A stretch of DNA of 64,000 nucleotides. Origin: Phycisphaeraceae bacterium (lineage in GTDB: Bacteria > Planctomycetota > Phycisphaerae > Phycisphaerales > UBA1924). Position numbers and translations under genes: made by a program. Below are positions 35,058 to 44,363 of the stretch, piece by piece (the first letter of the stretch is position 1; every line of letters begins with the position of its first letter). The stretch lies in the NCBI GenBank assembly GCA_019636515.1, contig JAHBXI010000002.1:1-64000 (forward strand), read 5' to 3'. The notes under the pieces are model-generated. The model worked only from the letters and a program-made list of their open reading frames with translations. It made no database searches and was not told where the DNA came from.

Positions 35058-37010
35058 ATGCCACCAACGATCATCTCATCCCCCCTGCGCCGGTTGATCG
35101 CGCTGATCCTCTCCCCACTCGCGGCCCTCTCGGCACGCGCCCAGGAGTTCATCCCCTCGGGGTTCGACCCCAGCGATGAGGTCATCTACCAGATCATGCC
35201 CATCGCCTGGCGGGTCTCCTCGGACCGCCTCGAAGCGCGCCGTGAATGGCTCGCCGGCCCGACCGGCGGAGTCGAGACCGGCGGCGTTGAGAGCGGCGCG
35301 GGTGGTGGTGGCCCGGGCGGCGGCGTTCCCATCGAAGTCCGCCACCGCTTCGGCGATTTCAAGGGCATGACCGAATCGCTGGACTACCTCTCCGCGCTGG
35401 GCGTGACGGGCATCTGGATGACCCCGATTTTCCCGAGCCGGGCCTACCACGGCTACCAGCACGGGGCCGCCGACGACGTGAACCACTGGTTCGGCACGCG
35501 GGAGGATTTCATCGGGTTTGTCCGCTCCGCGCACGCCCTGGGAATGAAGGTCTACATCGACCTGGTTGTCTACGGCATCAGCCAGGACTCGACCTGGTTC
35601 CAAAACGCCCTCAGGGACCCGGGCCACCCCGACGCGGGGATGTTCGCCATCGCCCCCGACGATTCATCGCTTCGACCCGGCCCGGTCTGGCGTGCGAACC
35701 GGCCGGGGGACCGCCGGGCCTTCCAGGGGTACGACTTTAAGACCTGGACCGGGGAGACGATCGGCATCGCCTGGTGGGACCTGCGCCGCGAAGCCCCGAG
35801 AGACCTGGTCGCCTCCTGGTGCCGGTACTGGATGGACCCGGATGGGGATGGTGATTTTTCCGACGGGGTCGATGGCTTCCGGCTCGACCACGTCTGGGGG
35901 CGATACCCGCACGGGCCCGACGGCTGGGGGTACGGCGTCGGGGATTTCTGGATCCCCTGGAAAAAGGAACTCCAGCGGGTCAACCCGCGGGTCTTCACGT
36001 TCGCCGAGCAGGCCCAGTGGGAGAATAACGGCATCGACCTGCTCCCAGCGCACGATGCCGCCCTCGCCAAGCCGCTCTTGTTTGCCATCCGGGAGTCGAT
36101 CGCCTCCGGGAAGGCGGGCAAGGCCGCCGCCGCGCTCGAAAAGGCGATGCGGCAGATCCCCGCCGGACGCACGCTCCTGGGCTCGATCGGTGACCACGAC
36201 GTCGACCGCGTCGCGTCGAGCCTCTCTCCACCACCCGGACCCGCCCCCGGACCCGCCCCCGGAACTCCCGCCCCCGCCCCCGGAACTCCCGCCCCCGCCC
36301 CCGGAACAGGATCGCCGCCGGCACGTGAGGCGGCCGATGAACTCGACCGCGCGAAACTCGCCGCGGGGATCCTCTTGACCCTGCCCCTGCCCCCGGTCAT
36401 CTACTTCGGGGATGAGATCGGCATGACCGGCCGCGCGGGATCGTTCGGGAGTGATGCGAACGACATCCCGCGCCGCGAGCCGTTCAAGTGGACCGCCGCC
36501 GGGCCGGGCGAGAACCCCGATTCTCCGATGACCGATTACTGGCGAGCGCACGCGGGCGTGATCGAGAAGCGGTTTTCGCGCGATGGGGATGGGCGCAGCG
36601 TCGAGGAGCAGCAGGGCCGCCCCGGGTCGGTCCTTGAGACCTACCGGGAACTCATACGCCTTCGCCGGGAGAGCGTGGCGCTGCGTCGCGGGGACTACCT
36701 CCCCATCAAGGCCGACGAGGTTGTCTCCGGGGGTGACGGACAGGACGCCGACGGCGGCTCCACGGGTGACGCCGTGTGGGTCTTTGGCCGTATCCACGAC
36801 AAGGGCAAGATGGTCGTGGCCGTGAACGTCTCGACCCGGGAGCGGACGGTGGCCTTTGCTCGTTCCCGGGCGTGGCACGGCCGCGTGGTCGGCCCCTGGC
36901 GTGACCGGGCCACGTACGAGGTCGGCGAGGATGCCTCGTCGGGCCGGGCGATTCACACGATCACGGTTCCGCCGCTGGGCGTGGCGTTGGTGGAGATCGC
37001 CGAGCGGTAG
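35058..37010 (+). CDS. Exported alpha-amylase family (GH13) enzyme
   Basis: A 650-residue exported GH13 enzyme. A signal peptide (LIALILSPLAALSARA) is followed by EVIYQIMPIAWRV, the usual opening. Catalytic residues are visible: Asp277 (DGFRLDHVW, nucleophile), Glu317 (FTFAEQAQWE, acid/base) and the third Asp near 381 (GDHDVDR). Between barrel strands there is a disordered Gly-rich insert (about 73-92) and a Pro/Ala/Gly insert (about 391-420) built from 21-nt repeats. The C-terminal domain (KGKMVVAVNVSTRERTVAF...GVALVEIAE) is the normal GH13 beta domain. Substrate is probably an alpha-glucan; not determined. Confidence 0.88.
   Translation: MPPTIISSPLRRLIALILSPLAALSARAQEFIPSGFDPSDEVIYQIMPIAWRVSSDRLEARREWLAGPTGGVETGGVESGAGGGGPGGGVPIEVRHRFGDFKGMTESLDYLSALGVTGIWMTPIFPSRAYHGYQHGAADDVNHWFGTREDFIGFVRSAHALGMKVYIDLVVYGISQDSTWFQNALRDPGHPDAGMFAIAPDDSSLRPGPVWRANRPGDRRAFQGYDFKTWTGETIGIAWWDLRREAPRDLVASWCRYWMDPDGDGDFSDGVDGFRLDHVWGRYPHGPDGWGYGVGDFWIPWKKELQRVNPRVFTFAEQAQWENNGIDLLPAHDAALAKPLLFAIRESIASGKAGKAAAALEKAMRQIPAGRTLLGSIGDHDVDRVASSLSPPPGPAPGPAPGTPAPAPGTPAPAPGTGSPPAREAADELDRAKLAAGILLTLPLPPVIYFGDEIGMTGRAGSFGSDANDIPRREPFKWTAAGPGENPDSPMTDYWRAHAGVIEKRFSRDGDGRSVEEQQGRPGSVLETYRELIRLRRESVALRRGDYLPIKADEVVSGGDGQDADGGSTGDAVWVFGRIHDKGKMVVAVNVSTRERTVAFARSRAWHGRVVGPWRDRATYEVGEDASSGRAIHTITVPPLGVALVEIAER
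36261..36302 (+). repeat. 21-bp tandem repeat in the amylase gene
   Basis: Two perfect copies of a 21-nt unit starting GGAACTCCCGCC, each encoding GTPAPAP, with degenerate copies on both sides (GPAPGPAP, GTGSPP). The tract keeps frame because 21 is divisible by three. Confidence 0.8.
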
Positions 37011-37180
37011 GGCATCGCGCGATGATCGTCGGCCGCCAATGCCATGCTCGCGGGCGAAATGCCCGAATGGACCAGAGGGCGTGCCCGGCTTTGCGAAGGT
37101 GAACCAGGACCCGACCGATCCGCGGCCCGCACGGATCCGAGCGTCGCCATGGCGTTGTCGTCTCTCGGAGAGTTCGTGAG

Positions 37181-37216
37181 GCCCGTGGAACTCGTAAAGC
37201 CCGTGGAACTCGTAAA
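37181..37216. repeat. Two tandem copies of an 18-bp unit
   Basis: GCCCGTGGAACTCGTAAA occurs twice in a row between the amylase gene and the convergent GT-C gene. The rest of this 230-nt gap shows nothing else. Confidence 0.85.
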
Positions 37217-37240
37217 GCCAGGGTGCTCCGTCTCACACCA

Positions 37241-38737
37241 TCAACGGGCGAGGGTCGGCTGAACGTCACCCGTCGATACGGGGGGTGGGCCGGGCGCCTT
37301 GGGTGTTGCCCTTGGCGGATTGCCGATGCTCCCCTCGGGGAGGATCACCGGTCGAACGGCCGTTCGCATCGTTTGAAGGCCCATCAGCGCCAGGACAATC
37401 GCAAGGAAGATCGGCCCGGCGTAGCGCAGGGGGGTTGCCAGCCCGGCGGCGAGGTTGGCCACGGGCGAACCGAAGGCGGGGAGGGCCGGATCGCGCGGGA
37501 TGAGGGATCGGTGGCCGTGGTGGGGGATCAGCGACGCGGCCATGGGCAAGAGGATGAGCAGCAGCGGTTCGGCGTAGCGCTGGTAGAGGTAGGGGTTCTT
37601 CAGTTGGGTGGCGGAGAAGGCGGCCAGGACGGCCAGAAAGATCCATCGCGGGCGGTAGGGCAGGGCCGCGGCCCACGCGAGCAGGATCGGCCCGGCGAGC
37701 AGGGAAAGCCCGACCATGAAAAACGATCGCCCGCCGACGATCGGGAACTTGTCCGCGACCGACCAGATCGCTCCGTAGCGTCCCATCTCGATGCTGTAGT
37801 CGCTGGGTGGGATGGCCGCGGCCAGCGCGGTGAACGCGGCGGCGGCGGCGACCAGCACGGGCCGGCGACGCACGATGGCGACCGCCGCGGGCAACCAGAA
37901 CCCGGCGAAGAACGCCGAATACAGCGAGAAGAGCGCCAGGACGAACGGGATTGCCGAGGCGTTCCACGCGCGGGCGTACCACTGGTCCCACATCGGCGGC
38001 TGGAACCGCCCGCCCCAGTGCGAGAAAAACCAGCCGAGCACCGCGAAGGCCGGGAGCGTCGCGGCGATGGCCGCGAGCGTGCGCGCCACGCGCGGCCGTG
38101 GTGTGACGAGCGACCCGGCGAGGGTCTGCTCGTCGGGGTCATCACCCAGGAAGGCCCACGCCCACACGGCGGCGGCAAGCCAGATCCCCGACTGCCTCGT
38201 GGCGATCAGCAGGGCAAGGACAACGCCGATCAACCCAAGGCGAAGGGCCACCCGCGGCGGCGAGCACGGCCGCGACGTCATCACCAGGCCCAGGATCCCC
38301 GCCGTCATGGCCCACGCCATGTTGTCGGGAAGCAGGTACGTGGTCGAGTCCCACACGTACATCGAGCACGCCAGCGGCAGCACGACCGCGAGCGCCAGGG
38401 CGGGCCGGGCCTTTCGCCCGACCGCCAGCGAGACGATCAGAACCAGCAATGGCCCGAAGACGGACGCGGCCAGTTGCAGCCAGGCGAGGTCGGCGGTCAC
38501 ATGCCGATGCGCCGCCGCAAGCAGGAGGTGGTACAGCGGCGTCATGACGCCCGGGTAGTCGGACAGGTCCGGGCTTGGCCACTGTTCGGAGAAGGCGCGG
38601 ATGATCCGCTCGTGGTAGTTGACCTGGTCGGAGTAGCCCCGCCCACGCTCAACCCCAGCGAAGATCGGGGGGATCGAGATGGCAAGCAGAACAAGGATGG
38701 GACCCAGCGTGGCCAGGGCTCGGAAAAGGCGGGGCAT
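37241..38737 (-). CDS. Polytopic GT-C membrane protein, ALG10-like
   Basis: A 498-residue protein with roughly a dozen hydrophobic helices. The first loop after helix one is GYSDQVNYHERIIRAFSEQWPSPDLSDYPGVMTPLYHLLLAA, and a later block reads NPYLYQRYAEPLLLILL. This pattern of an acidic/His loop followed by TPLYH resembles eukaryotic ALG10-type glucosyltransferases (DEIFH...WDPxITTPPGLY), which use lipid-linked sugars. The likeness is partial; another GT-C family or a non-enzymatic membrane protein are alternatives. ATG 38737 opens with a good first membrane segment; the frame extends to 38782. Confidence 0.55.
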   Translation of the reverse strand: MPRLFRALATLGPILVLLAISIPPIFAGVERGRGYSDQVNYHERIIRAFSEQWPSPDLSDYPGVMTPLYHLLLAAAHRHVTADLAWLQLAASVFGPLLVLIVSLAVGRKARPALALAVVLPLACSMYVWDSTTYLLPDNMAWAMTAGILGLVMTSRPCSPPRVALRLGLIGVVLALLIATRQSGIWLAAAVWAWAFLGDDPDEQTLAGSLVTPRPRVARTLAAIAATLPAFAVLGWFFSHWGGRFQPPMWDQWYARAWNASAIPFVLALFSLYSAFFAGFWLPAAVAIVRRRPVLVAAAAAFTALAAAIPPSDYSIEMGRYGAIWSVADKFPIVGGRSFFMVGLSLLAGPILLAWAAALPYRPRWIFLAVLAAFSATQLKNPYLYQRYAEPLLLILLPMAASLIPHHGHRSLIPRDPALPAFGSPVANLAAGLATPLRYAGPIFLAIVLALMGLQTMRTAVRPVILPEGSIGNPPRATPKAPGPPPVSTGDVQPTLAR

Positions 38738-38960
38738 GGGGCCAGTGTACCGATCACCCGGCCATGACTCGAAGCGGGTCATCCGGCGGGCAGGACCTTC
38801 ATGATGAAATCATCAAAGAGCCGTCGGCGGACGCTTTTTCGTTTGCCGGAGGGCCCGCGTCTGGTAGGCTGACGCCACGGACGGGTGGTCTGCGAAGGTC
38901 GGTCGGCGTTGCCTCGCCGGTCATGCCCCGCCGGTCACGCCCAGCCGAAGGAGCATCACC

Positions 38961-41915
38961 ATGCATGTTGGCGCCGATGACCGCCGTTGCGTCGCTCGAT
39001 CAATCTCTCGCGCGGCGCCCGGCCTTGCGGCCGTGCTTGTTCTTTCAGGAACGGCGTCGGCTTTCCCGACGGCTCTCTCTCATGCCGACTGCCTCGCCAC
39101 CTCCGATCCATACCACCTCCAGGAGATGCGAGTCAGCACCTTCAAGCCTTCCGCCCAGGAACAGGCGGTCGTCTGCGCCCTGGGCGGCGGGGACCAGGGC
39201 CAGTGGCTCGCCGCCTGGTCGAGCCGCCGGCAGAACGCCGGCCGCTCCGGGGTGTTCCTCCAGCGTCTGACCGCCCAGGGTGTCGCGGTCGGAACCGAGA
39301 CTCCTCTGGCCGTCTGGAACCAGACGCACCAGCGCTCCCCGGCACTGGCCCGCACCGCCTCCGGCGCCGTCGCCGCGTGGCAGTCGTGGGGCCAGGATGG
39401 GGACCAGGGAGCGATCATCGCCCGCCGGTTCGCGCTCGGCCACGGCGCGGCATCCGGCATGGGAGATGACGCGAGCGGCGGGGATTCGCTGGTCGGCGGC
39501 GACGAGGTGCTCGTCAATCAGACCGTCGCCGGCGACCAGACCCGGCCCGTGGTCGCCGTTTCACCCGATGGCCACGTGCTGATCGCGTGGACCTCGCAGA
39601 CTCCCGACGGCGGCTCAACGGTCATGGCTCGCGCGTTTGATGCGAACCTGGACGCGATCGGCGATGAGATCGACCTGCTCGGCGAGCCGACGGGCTCGAC
39701 CGTGGCGTCCGCGTGGGTCTCCCTCACGGCGTTGACTCCAGCGGTCTTGGGCGATGACGGGGCGGTGTTCGCTGCGGCCATCGCCGTCACGGCGTCGGGC
39801 GAGCCGGACGGCGTTCGGCTGATCCGTCTCGACGCGCACGGGCGGGCGATCGGCCGGCCCACCCTCGTTGGCATCGAAGGACCGGGGGCCGCGATCGAGC
39901 CGGTGATCGCCTCGGCCCCGTTCGGACTGGTCGCGTCGTGGGCGACTCCCGACGCCGATCGAAGCACGTACCGCGTCGCCGTTCAGCGACTCGGGCGTGA
40001 CGGGTCCGAACTGGGCCCGGTCTTTCATGTCGGTGAACCGACCGATGGTCTTCAGAACGCCCCCGCCATCGAGGTCGGCCGCGACGGCTCGTTCCTCGTG
40101 GTGTACAACCAGGACGACGCCGATGCCACCGGCGTTCGTGCCCGGTGGTTCGACGCGGCGGGTTTCCCCGCCGGCGCGCCTTTCTCGCTCCACGCCTCCC
40201 CACGAGGGGAGCAGCGGGTTGAACTGACCGCCGCCCCGCGCACCGCCGCGCTGGGCGCCGACTTCATCGCCGTGGCGTGGTCAGGCGAGTCCGTCTCCAC
40301 CGACCGGAACTCCGCCAACGTGACGCTTCTTTCCGTGTCACCACCGGCGCCTGGAACGATCGCGGGCGTGACCCCCGACATGGCCCCGGCGCCCTTCTCC
40401 CGTGAACAGTTCGCGGCCCAGTCGTCCGCCGCCGAGCCGCACATCCCCCCGACCTTCGACCGCGCCGCGATCGAGCGGGGACAGCGAGCCATCGACCTGA
40501 CCGGCCGCTCGATCGGCTTCGACGCGGTTCTCAACACGGGCTGGACTCCCCCCGACCCGCACATGGCGGTCGGCCCGGATCACGTGGTCGTGATGACCAA
40601 CGGAGCGATCGCCTACTACCGCAAGTCAGACGGATTCAAGACCTTCCAGGACGAGATCGAGGACTCGTTCGGGTTCTGGGGATCCGTCGGGGCCACCGGG
40701 TTTGTCTTTGATCCCGAAGTGCTTTACGACGAACTCTCCGGGCGCTTCTTTGCCATGGCCGCCGAGGCCTACGCCCCGCCAAACCAGACCCGTTCCTATG
40801 TCCTGATCGCGGTCTCGGACGATTCAGACCCAAACGGCGCCTGGTACAAGTACCGCCTCGATACCACGACCCTCTCGGGCAACCTGTTTGACTCGCCCAA
40901 TATCGCCGTCAGCAACGACGTGGTCCTGGTCACCGGCGACGGCTTTGGCATCACGTCGAATTACCCCGTCTACACGCTCCGCAAGTCCGACCTCCTGGCG
41001 GGGATCCCCACGTCGTTCGTTCAATCAACGACCCTCACCACATCGACGCAGTCGGCGGGCATCCCGCCGGTCTACTTCGACTCCCCCCCCGCGCTCTACA
41101 TGCTCGAGCACCAGGAGGGATCCAACCGCACGCAGGTTCGCCTGATCGCCCTGACCAACCCCTTTACCGGCCCCAATTTCACCACCATCAACCTGACGGT
41201 TCCCACGTACAGCAATCCCGGCAACCCCGTCCAGCAGGGCACGACGACGCGGCCGACCGCGTTCGATTCGAGGTTCTGGTCGGTGGCGTACCGCAACGGC
41301 AGTCTCTGGGGGACGCACCACGTCGATTCGGTGGTCAAGGCCCGCTGGTACGAGATCGCCATGAACGGCTGGCCCGCCTCGGGCAACAACCCATCCCTGG
41401 TCCAGACCGGCGTCATCAATCCCGGCGCGAACATCAACACATCCTTCTCATCCATCACCGTTTCCCCCGCCGGGCACGCCGCGGTCTGTTACGCGTACTC
41501 GTCGGCGAGCCACTTCCTGTCCATGGCGACATCGCACCGCCTCTACTGCGACCCGCCGAGCACGATGCGCCCGGCCGTCATCCACAAGGCCAGCAACGCC
41601 GCCTACAACAATACCCGCTGGGGCGACTATTCCGCCGTGCAGGTCGACCCGGTGGATGGGCGGACCTTCTGGGCGGTTCACGAGTACGCCATCTCCGGGT
41701 CGTGGCGAACCTGGGTGCAGCGGATCGACCCCGACTACTGCCCGTACGAGTGCCCCGCCGACTTCGACGGCAGCGGCTTTGTCGATAACGAGGACTTCAA
41801 CGCCTTTGTTCTGGCCTTTGAACTCGGCGGAGACGACGCCGACTTTGATGGCAGCGGTTTCGTCGATCTCGAGGACTACGTCGCGTTTATCCTCGCCTTC
41901 GAGGCGGGCTGCTGA
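38961..41915 (+). CDS. Large secreted protein with GC-type dockerin end
   Basis: A 984-residue exported protein. It has a signal region (AAPGLAAVLVLSGTASAFP). Residues about 50-450 are beta repeats with the pattern QAVVCALGGGDQGQWLAAWSSR.../ GxVAAWQSWGQDG.../ VLIAWTSQTPDGG, most like a beta-propeller. Residues about 500-900 form a second all-beta part (DPHMAVGPDHVVVMTNGAIAYYRKSDG; VLYDELSGRFFAMAAE). The C-terminus has two loops (DFDGSGFVDNEDF, DFDGSGFVDLEDY) ending in Gly-Cys, as in 4358-5953 and 61191-62906. Function unknown; it may bind a surface or particle. Confidence 0.82.
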   Translation: MHVGADDRRCVARSISRAAPGLAAVLVLSGTASAFPTALSHADCLATSDPYHLQEMRVSTFKPSAQEQAVVCALGGGDQGQWLAAWSSRRQNAGRSGVFLQRLTAQGVAVGTETPLAVWNQTHQRSPALARTASGAVAAWQSWGQDGDQGAIIARRFALGHGAASGMGDDASGGDSLVGGDEVLVNQTVAGDQTRPVVAVSPDGHVLIAWTSQTPDGGSTVMARAFDANLDAIGDEIDLLGEPTGSTVASAWVSLTALTPAVLGDDGAVFAAAIAVTASGEPDGVRLIRLDAHGRAIGRPTLVGIEGPGAAIEPVIASAPFGLVASWATPDADRSTYRVAVQRLGRDGSELGPVFHVGEPTDGLQNAPAIEVGRDGSFLVVYNQDDADATGVRARWFDAAGFPAGAPFSLHASPRGEQRVELTAAPRTAALGADFIAVAWSGESVSTDRNSANVTLLSVSPPAPGTIAGVTPDMAPAPFSREQFAAQSSAAEPHIPPTFDRAAIERGQRAIDLTGRSIGFDAVLNTGWTPPDPHMAVGPDHVVVMTNGAIAYYRKSDGFKTFQDEIEDSFGFWGSVGATGFVFDPEVLYDELSGRFFAMAAEAYAPPNQTRSYVLIAVSDDSDPNGAWYKYRLDTTTLSGNLFDSPNIAVSNDVVLVTGDGFGITSNYPVYTLRKSDLLAGIPTSFVQSTTLTTSTQSAGIPPVYFDSPPALYMLEHQEGSNRTQVRLIALTNPFTGPNFTTINLTVPTYSNPGNPVQQGTTTRPTAFDSRFWSVAYRNGSLWGTHHVDSVVKARWYEIAMNGWPASGNNPSLVQTGVINPGANINTSFSSITVSPAGHAAVCYAYSSASHFLSMATSHRLYCDPPSTMRPAVIHKASNAAYNNTRWGDYSAVQVDPVDGRTFWAVHEYAISGSWRTWVQRIDPDYCPYECPADFDGSGFVDNEDFNAFVLAFELGGDDADFDGSGFVDLEDYVAFILAFEAGC

Positions 41916-41940
41916 TCGGTCGGCCGTGTCCATTTGGCTT

Positions 41941-42582
41941 TCAGGCCCCGTCCCGGTCCTTGCCGGGGCGGGGCGTCAGCCCGATCCGCGCGACGAGTCC
42001 CGCGAGCCCCGGGGCATAGGGTGCCAGTTCCGGCGGGATGGACTGAATCCCCCGTCGGATCGCCTTGCGTACGGCGTACTCGAGCGACCTGCGCATCCTC
42101 GTCCTGACCGCGTCGGTCACGTTCAAGCCGTTGGCTTCCATCTCGCGCAGCGCGAAGACCCACGCGTGGTATTCCTCGAGGCAGCGGGGCTTGCACGACC
42201 CGATCCCGATCGCGTGGTGCCCGATCTCGTGCAGGAAGACCGCCGCCGACATCGGCCCGCGCGGGCGAGGCGACTCGATCAGCCGGGCAACGCGCCCATC
42301 CTGGTACGTCACCGCCCACGCCACGCCCGACATGCTCGTCCGCCAGCGCCGCACGCGAACCCCGTACCGGGCCACCATCTCGGCCGCGACCCGCTCGTAG
42401 CGGTCGCGCATCGTCGGGCGAGCCCCTCGGCCCGCCGTCGTCTCGGGGGGGCTGCCTTTCCCGCGCGCGCGGCGCCCGCGGCGTGTCGCACGGGTCCGGG
42501 CGACTCCTGAAGGCGCGACCTTCGGCGGGGTGCGATCGCGCGGGCGGAGCGAACGGGGAAGAAGGTCCCACAGGGTCAGCAC
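41941..42582 (-). CDS. HEIGHH-motif putative metallopeptidase
   Basis: A 213-residue cytosolic protein with a basic N-terminus and a zinc-protease-like motif, AAVFLHEIGHHAIG, followed 17-20 residues later by CLEEYHAWVFALREME, where an acidic residue can serve as third ligand. This is the layout of ImmA/IrrE (DUF955) type peptidases, but the sequence is only distantly similar. Start GTG 42582 overlaps the end of fmt by 7 nt, so it is coupled to formylmethionine metabolism genes def and fmt; an N-terminal processing link is a guess. No DNA-binding domain is fused. Confidence 0.65.
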   Translation of the reverse strand: MLTLWDLLPRSLRPRDRTPPKVAPSGVARTRATRRGRRARGKGSPPETTAGRGARPTMRDRYERVAAEMVARYGVRVRRWRTSMSGVAWAVTYQDGRVARLIESPRPRGPMSAAVFLHEIGHHAIGIGSCKPRCLEEYHAWVFALREMEANGLNVTDAVRTRMRRSLEYAVRKAIRRGIQSIPPELAPYAPGLAGLVARIGLTPRPGKDRDGA

Positions 42583-43562
42583 GCGTCTGCTCCGGGCGGG
42601 GGCGTGATCGCGCTCCGCGCGGCGAGCGGACCCGCGAACCGGGCTCCCCGCGCGTACTCCTCCCACCGCATCGGGCGCTTCCCGGGAGGCTGGACCTCCA
42701 CGATCCTCAGAACGGTCTTTTCCCCGCACGCGACCAGGCCGTCCGTGGCCTCTCCGATCATCCGTCCCGGCGAGGCTTGTTCCGACATCGAAGCGGCGAC
42801 TTGCACCCGCAGGACCTTCAATTCCGTCATCCCATCCCCCGGACCGGACCCGCCCACCAGGAAAGAAACCCCCGGCCAGGGTGTCAGGCCGTGGACACGG
42901 CGGAGGCATTCCCGCGCCGGGCGAGTGAAATCGACCCACGCATCCGACCGGGAGAGTTTACGAGCCCTGGTCACCCACGTTTCATCCTGCATCATCGGGC
43001 GGAGTGTTCCCGAACGGCTCCGCGTCAGCACGTCGAGCACCAGCGACGGGCCGTCCCCCGACAACAGGTCGTGCAATTCACCGGCCGTCAGGTCATCGCC
43101 GATGACCCGCGTCGTCTGCCCCAGGACCTCGCCCGCGTCCATGCGATCGGCCAGGGCGATGACGCTGTTGCCCGTCAATTCGTCCCCCGCCACGACCGCC
43201 GCGTTGATCGGGGCCGCGCCCCGCCACCGGGGCAGCAGCGAGGCGTGGAGGTTCACCGCAAGGACGCCCCGCCGAAGGTCCATCCCCAGTTTTTGTCCGA
43301 AGGCAATCACCACCCACGCGTCGGCCCCAAGTGATCGCAGGTGGTCGCTCACGTCCGCCGCGTTGACGTTCTCCGGCCTGATCACCGGGATCGAGCCGCC
43401 CCGGCTCGCGCACCATGCCGCCACGGGCGTCGGCGTCAGGGCGCCACCCCGGCCCGCCGGGCGGTCGGGCTGCGTGACCACGCACGCCACCTCGTGCTCC
43501 GCGGCGATGGCCGCGAGCGTCGGGACTCCAAAGGCGCCGGATCCGAAAAACACGATTCTCAT
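42576..43562 (-). CDS. fmt: Methionyl-tRNA formyltransferase
   Basis: A 328-residue enzyme that formylates Met-tRNAi using 10-formyl-THF. The N-terminal domain has RIVFFGSGAFGVPTLAAI, VVTQPDRPAGRG, VIAFGQKLG and NLHASLLPRWRGAAPINAAV (the SLLP and catalytic Asn/His region), then DRMDAGEVLGQ. The C-terminal tRNA-binding domain is complete (VHGLTPWPGVSF). It lies 30 nt after def on the same strand. Confidence 0.95.
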   Translation of the reverse strand: MRIVFFGSGAFGVPTLAAIAAEHEVACVVTQPDRPAGRGGALTPTPVAAWCASRGGSIPVIRPENVNAADVSDHLRSLGADAWVVIAFGQKLGMDLRRGVLAVNLHASLLPRWRGAAPINAAVVAGDELTGNSVIALADRMDAGEVLGQTTRVIGDDLTAGELHDLLSGDGPSLVLDVLTRSRSGTLRPMMQDETWVTRARKLSRSDAWVDFTRPARECLRRVHGLTPWPGVSFLVGGSGPGDGMTELKVLRVQVAASMSEQASPGRMIGEATDGLVACGEKTVLRIVEVQPPGKRPMRWEEYARGARFAGPLAARSAITPPPGADAC

Positions 43563-43592
43563 GCGTTCATCGAGGTGGGGCCGCGACGGGGA

Positions 43593-44171
43593 TCAACGCG
43601 GCGGGTGTCTGCCTCGCGGCACGGCCGACCGCTCGAGGTCGCGCACCGCCGCGCGGTTCCGTAGCCTGGACATCTGCGTCATCCGGTCGAGGATAAGGAT
43701 CCCATCGAGGTGGTCCAGTTCATGCTGCAGGCACCGCGCCAGCAGGCCCGACGCCTCGATCGTGAACTCACGCCCGGAAAGGTCGTGAGCCCGGAAGGTC
43801 ACCTTCGGGGGGCGCATCACGTCCCCGCGGATGTCCGGCAGACTCAAACACCCTTCCTCGTGCAACTGGGGGATCCCCTCCAGGGCCGCCGCCGCCGGGT
43901 TCACCAGGACGATCGGTCCTTCGGTCGCGCTGGGCGACGGGCCTTGCGCGGTTCGGCCATCCCCCGGGGGGACATCCACCACGAACAACCGGATCGGCAG
44001 CCCGACCTGCGGGGCGGCGAGGCCGATCCCCTCTTCCCGGCGCATCAGGTGGATCATGCGATCGGCGATCACCGCCAGTTCGGCCGCGGGCAGGTCGGCC
44101 GGCGCGGCCTTGCGGCGCAGCACCTCCGCGGGGTAATGAACAACCTCTAGCCTGGCGGGGTCCGTGCTCAC
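43593..44171 (-). CDS. def: Peptide deformylase
   Basis: A 192-residue iron-dependent deformylase that removes the N-formyl group from new proteins. All three motifs are present: GIGLAAPQVG (about 48-57), EEGCLSLP with Cys108, and QHELDHLDG with His150/His154 and Glu151. The loop with DGRTAQGPSPSATEGP is an insert before the second motif. GTG 44171 is preferred; the frame can start at TTG 44204. It precedes fmt by 30 nt. Confidence 0.95.
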   Translation of the reverse strand: MSTDPARLEVVHYPAEVLRRKAAPADLPAAELAVIADRMIHLMRREEGIGLAAPQVGLPIRLFVVDVPPGDGRTAQGPSPSATEGPIVLVNPAAAALEGIPQLHEEGCLSLPDIRGDVMRPPKVTFRAHDLSGREFTIEASGLLARCLQHELDHLDGILILDRMTQMSRLRNRAAVRDLERSAVPRGRHPPR

Positions 44172-44363
44172 CGATCGATAATACGTGATGCCGCGCGCCC
44201 GCAACGGGCTGGACGGGGATTCCCCCCCGCCGGTTGAGTTCCGACCCGCCGCCGTTAGGATTCCGGAGGCCGGATCTCCGCCGGGCGTGGACCACTACAA
44301 TCACCGACCCCGCGCGATGCGGCTCGATACCGGTGTGACCCTTTGACGTAGAGGCTCTGAACC

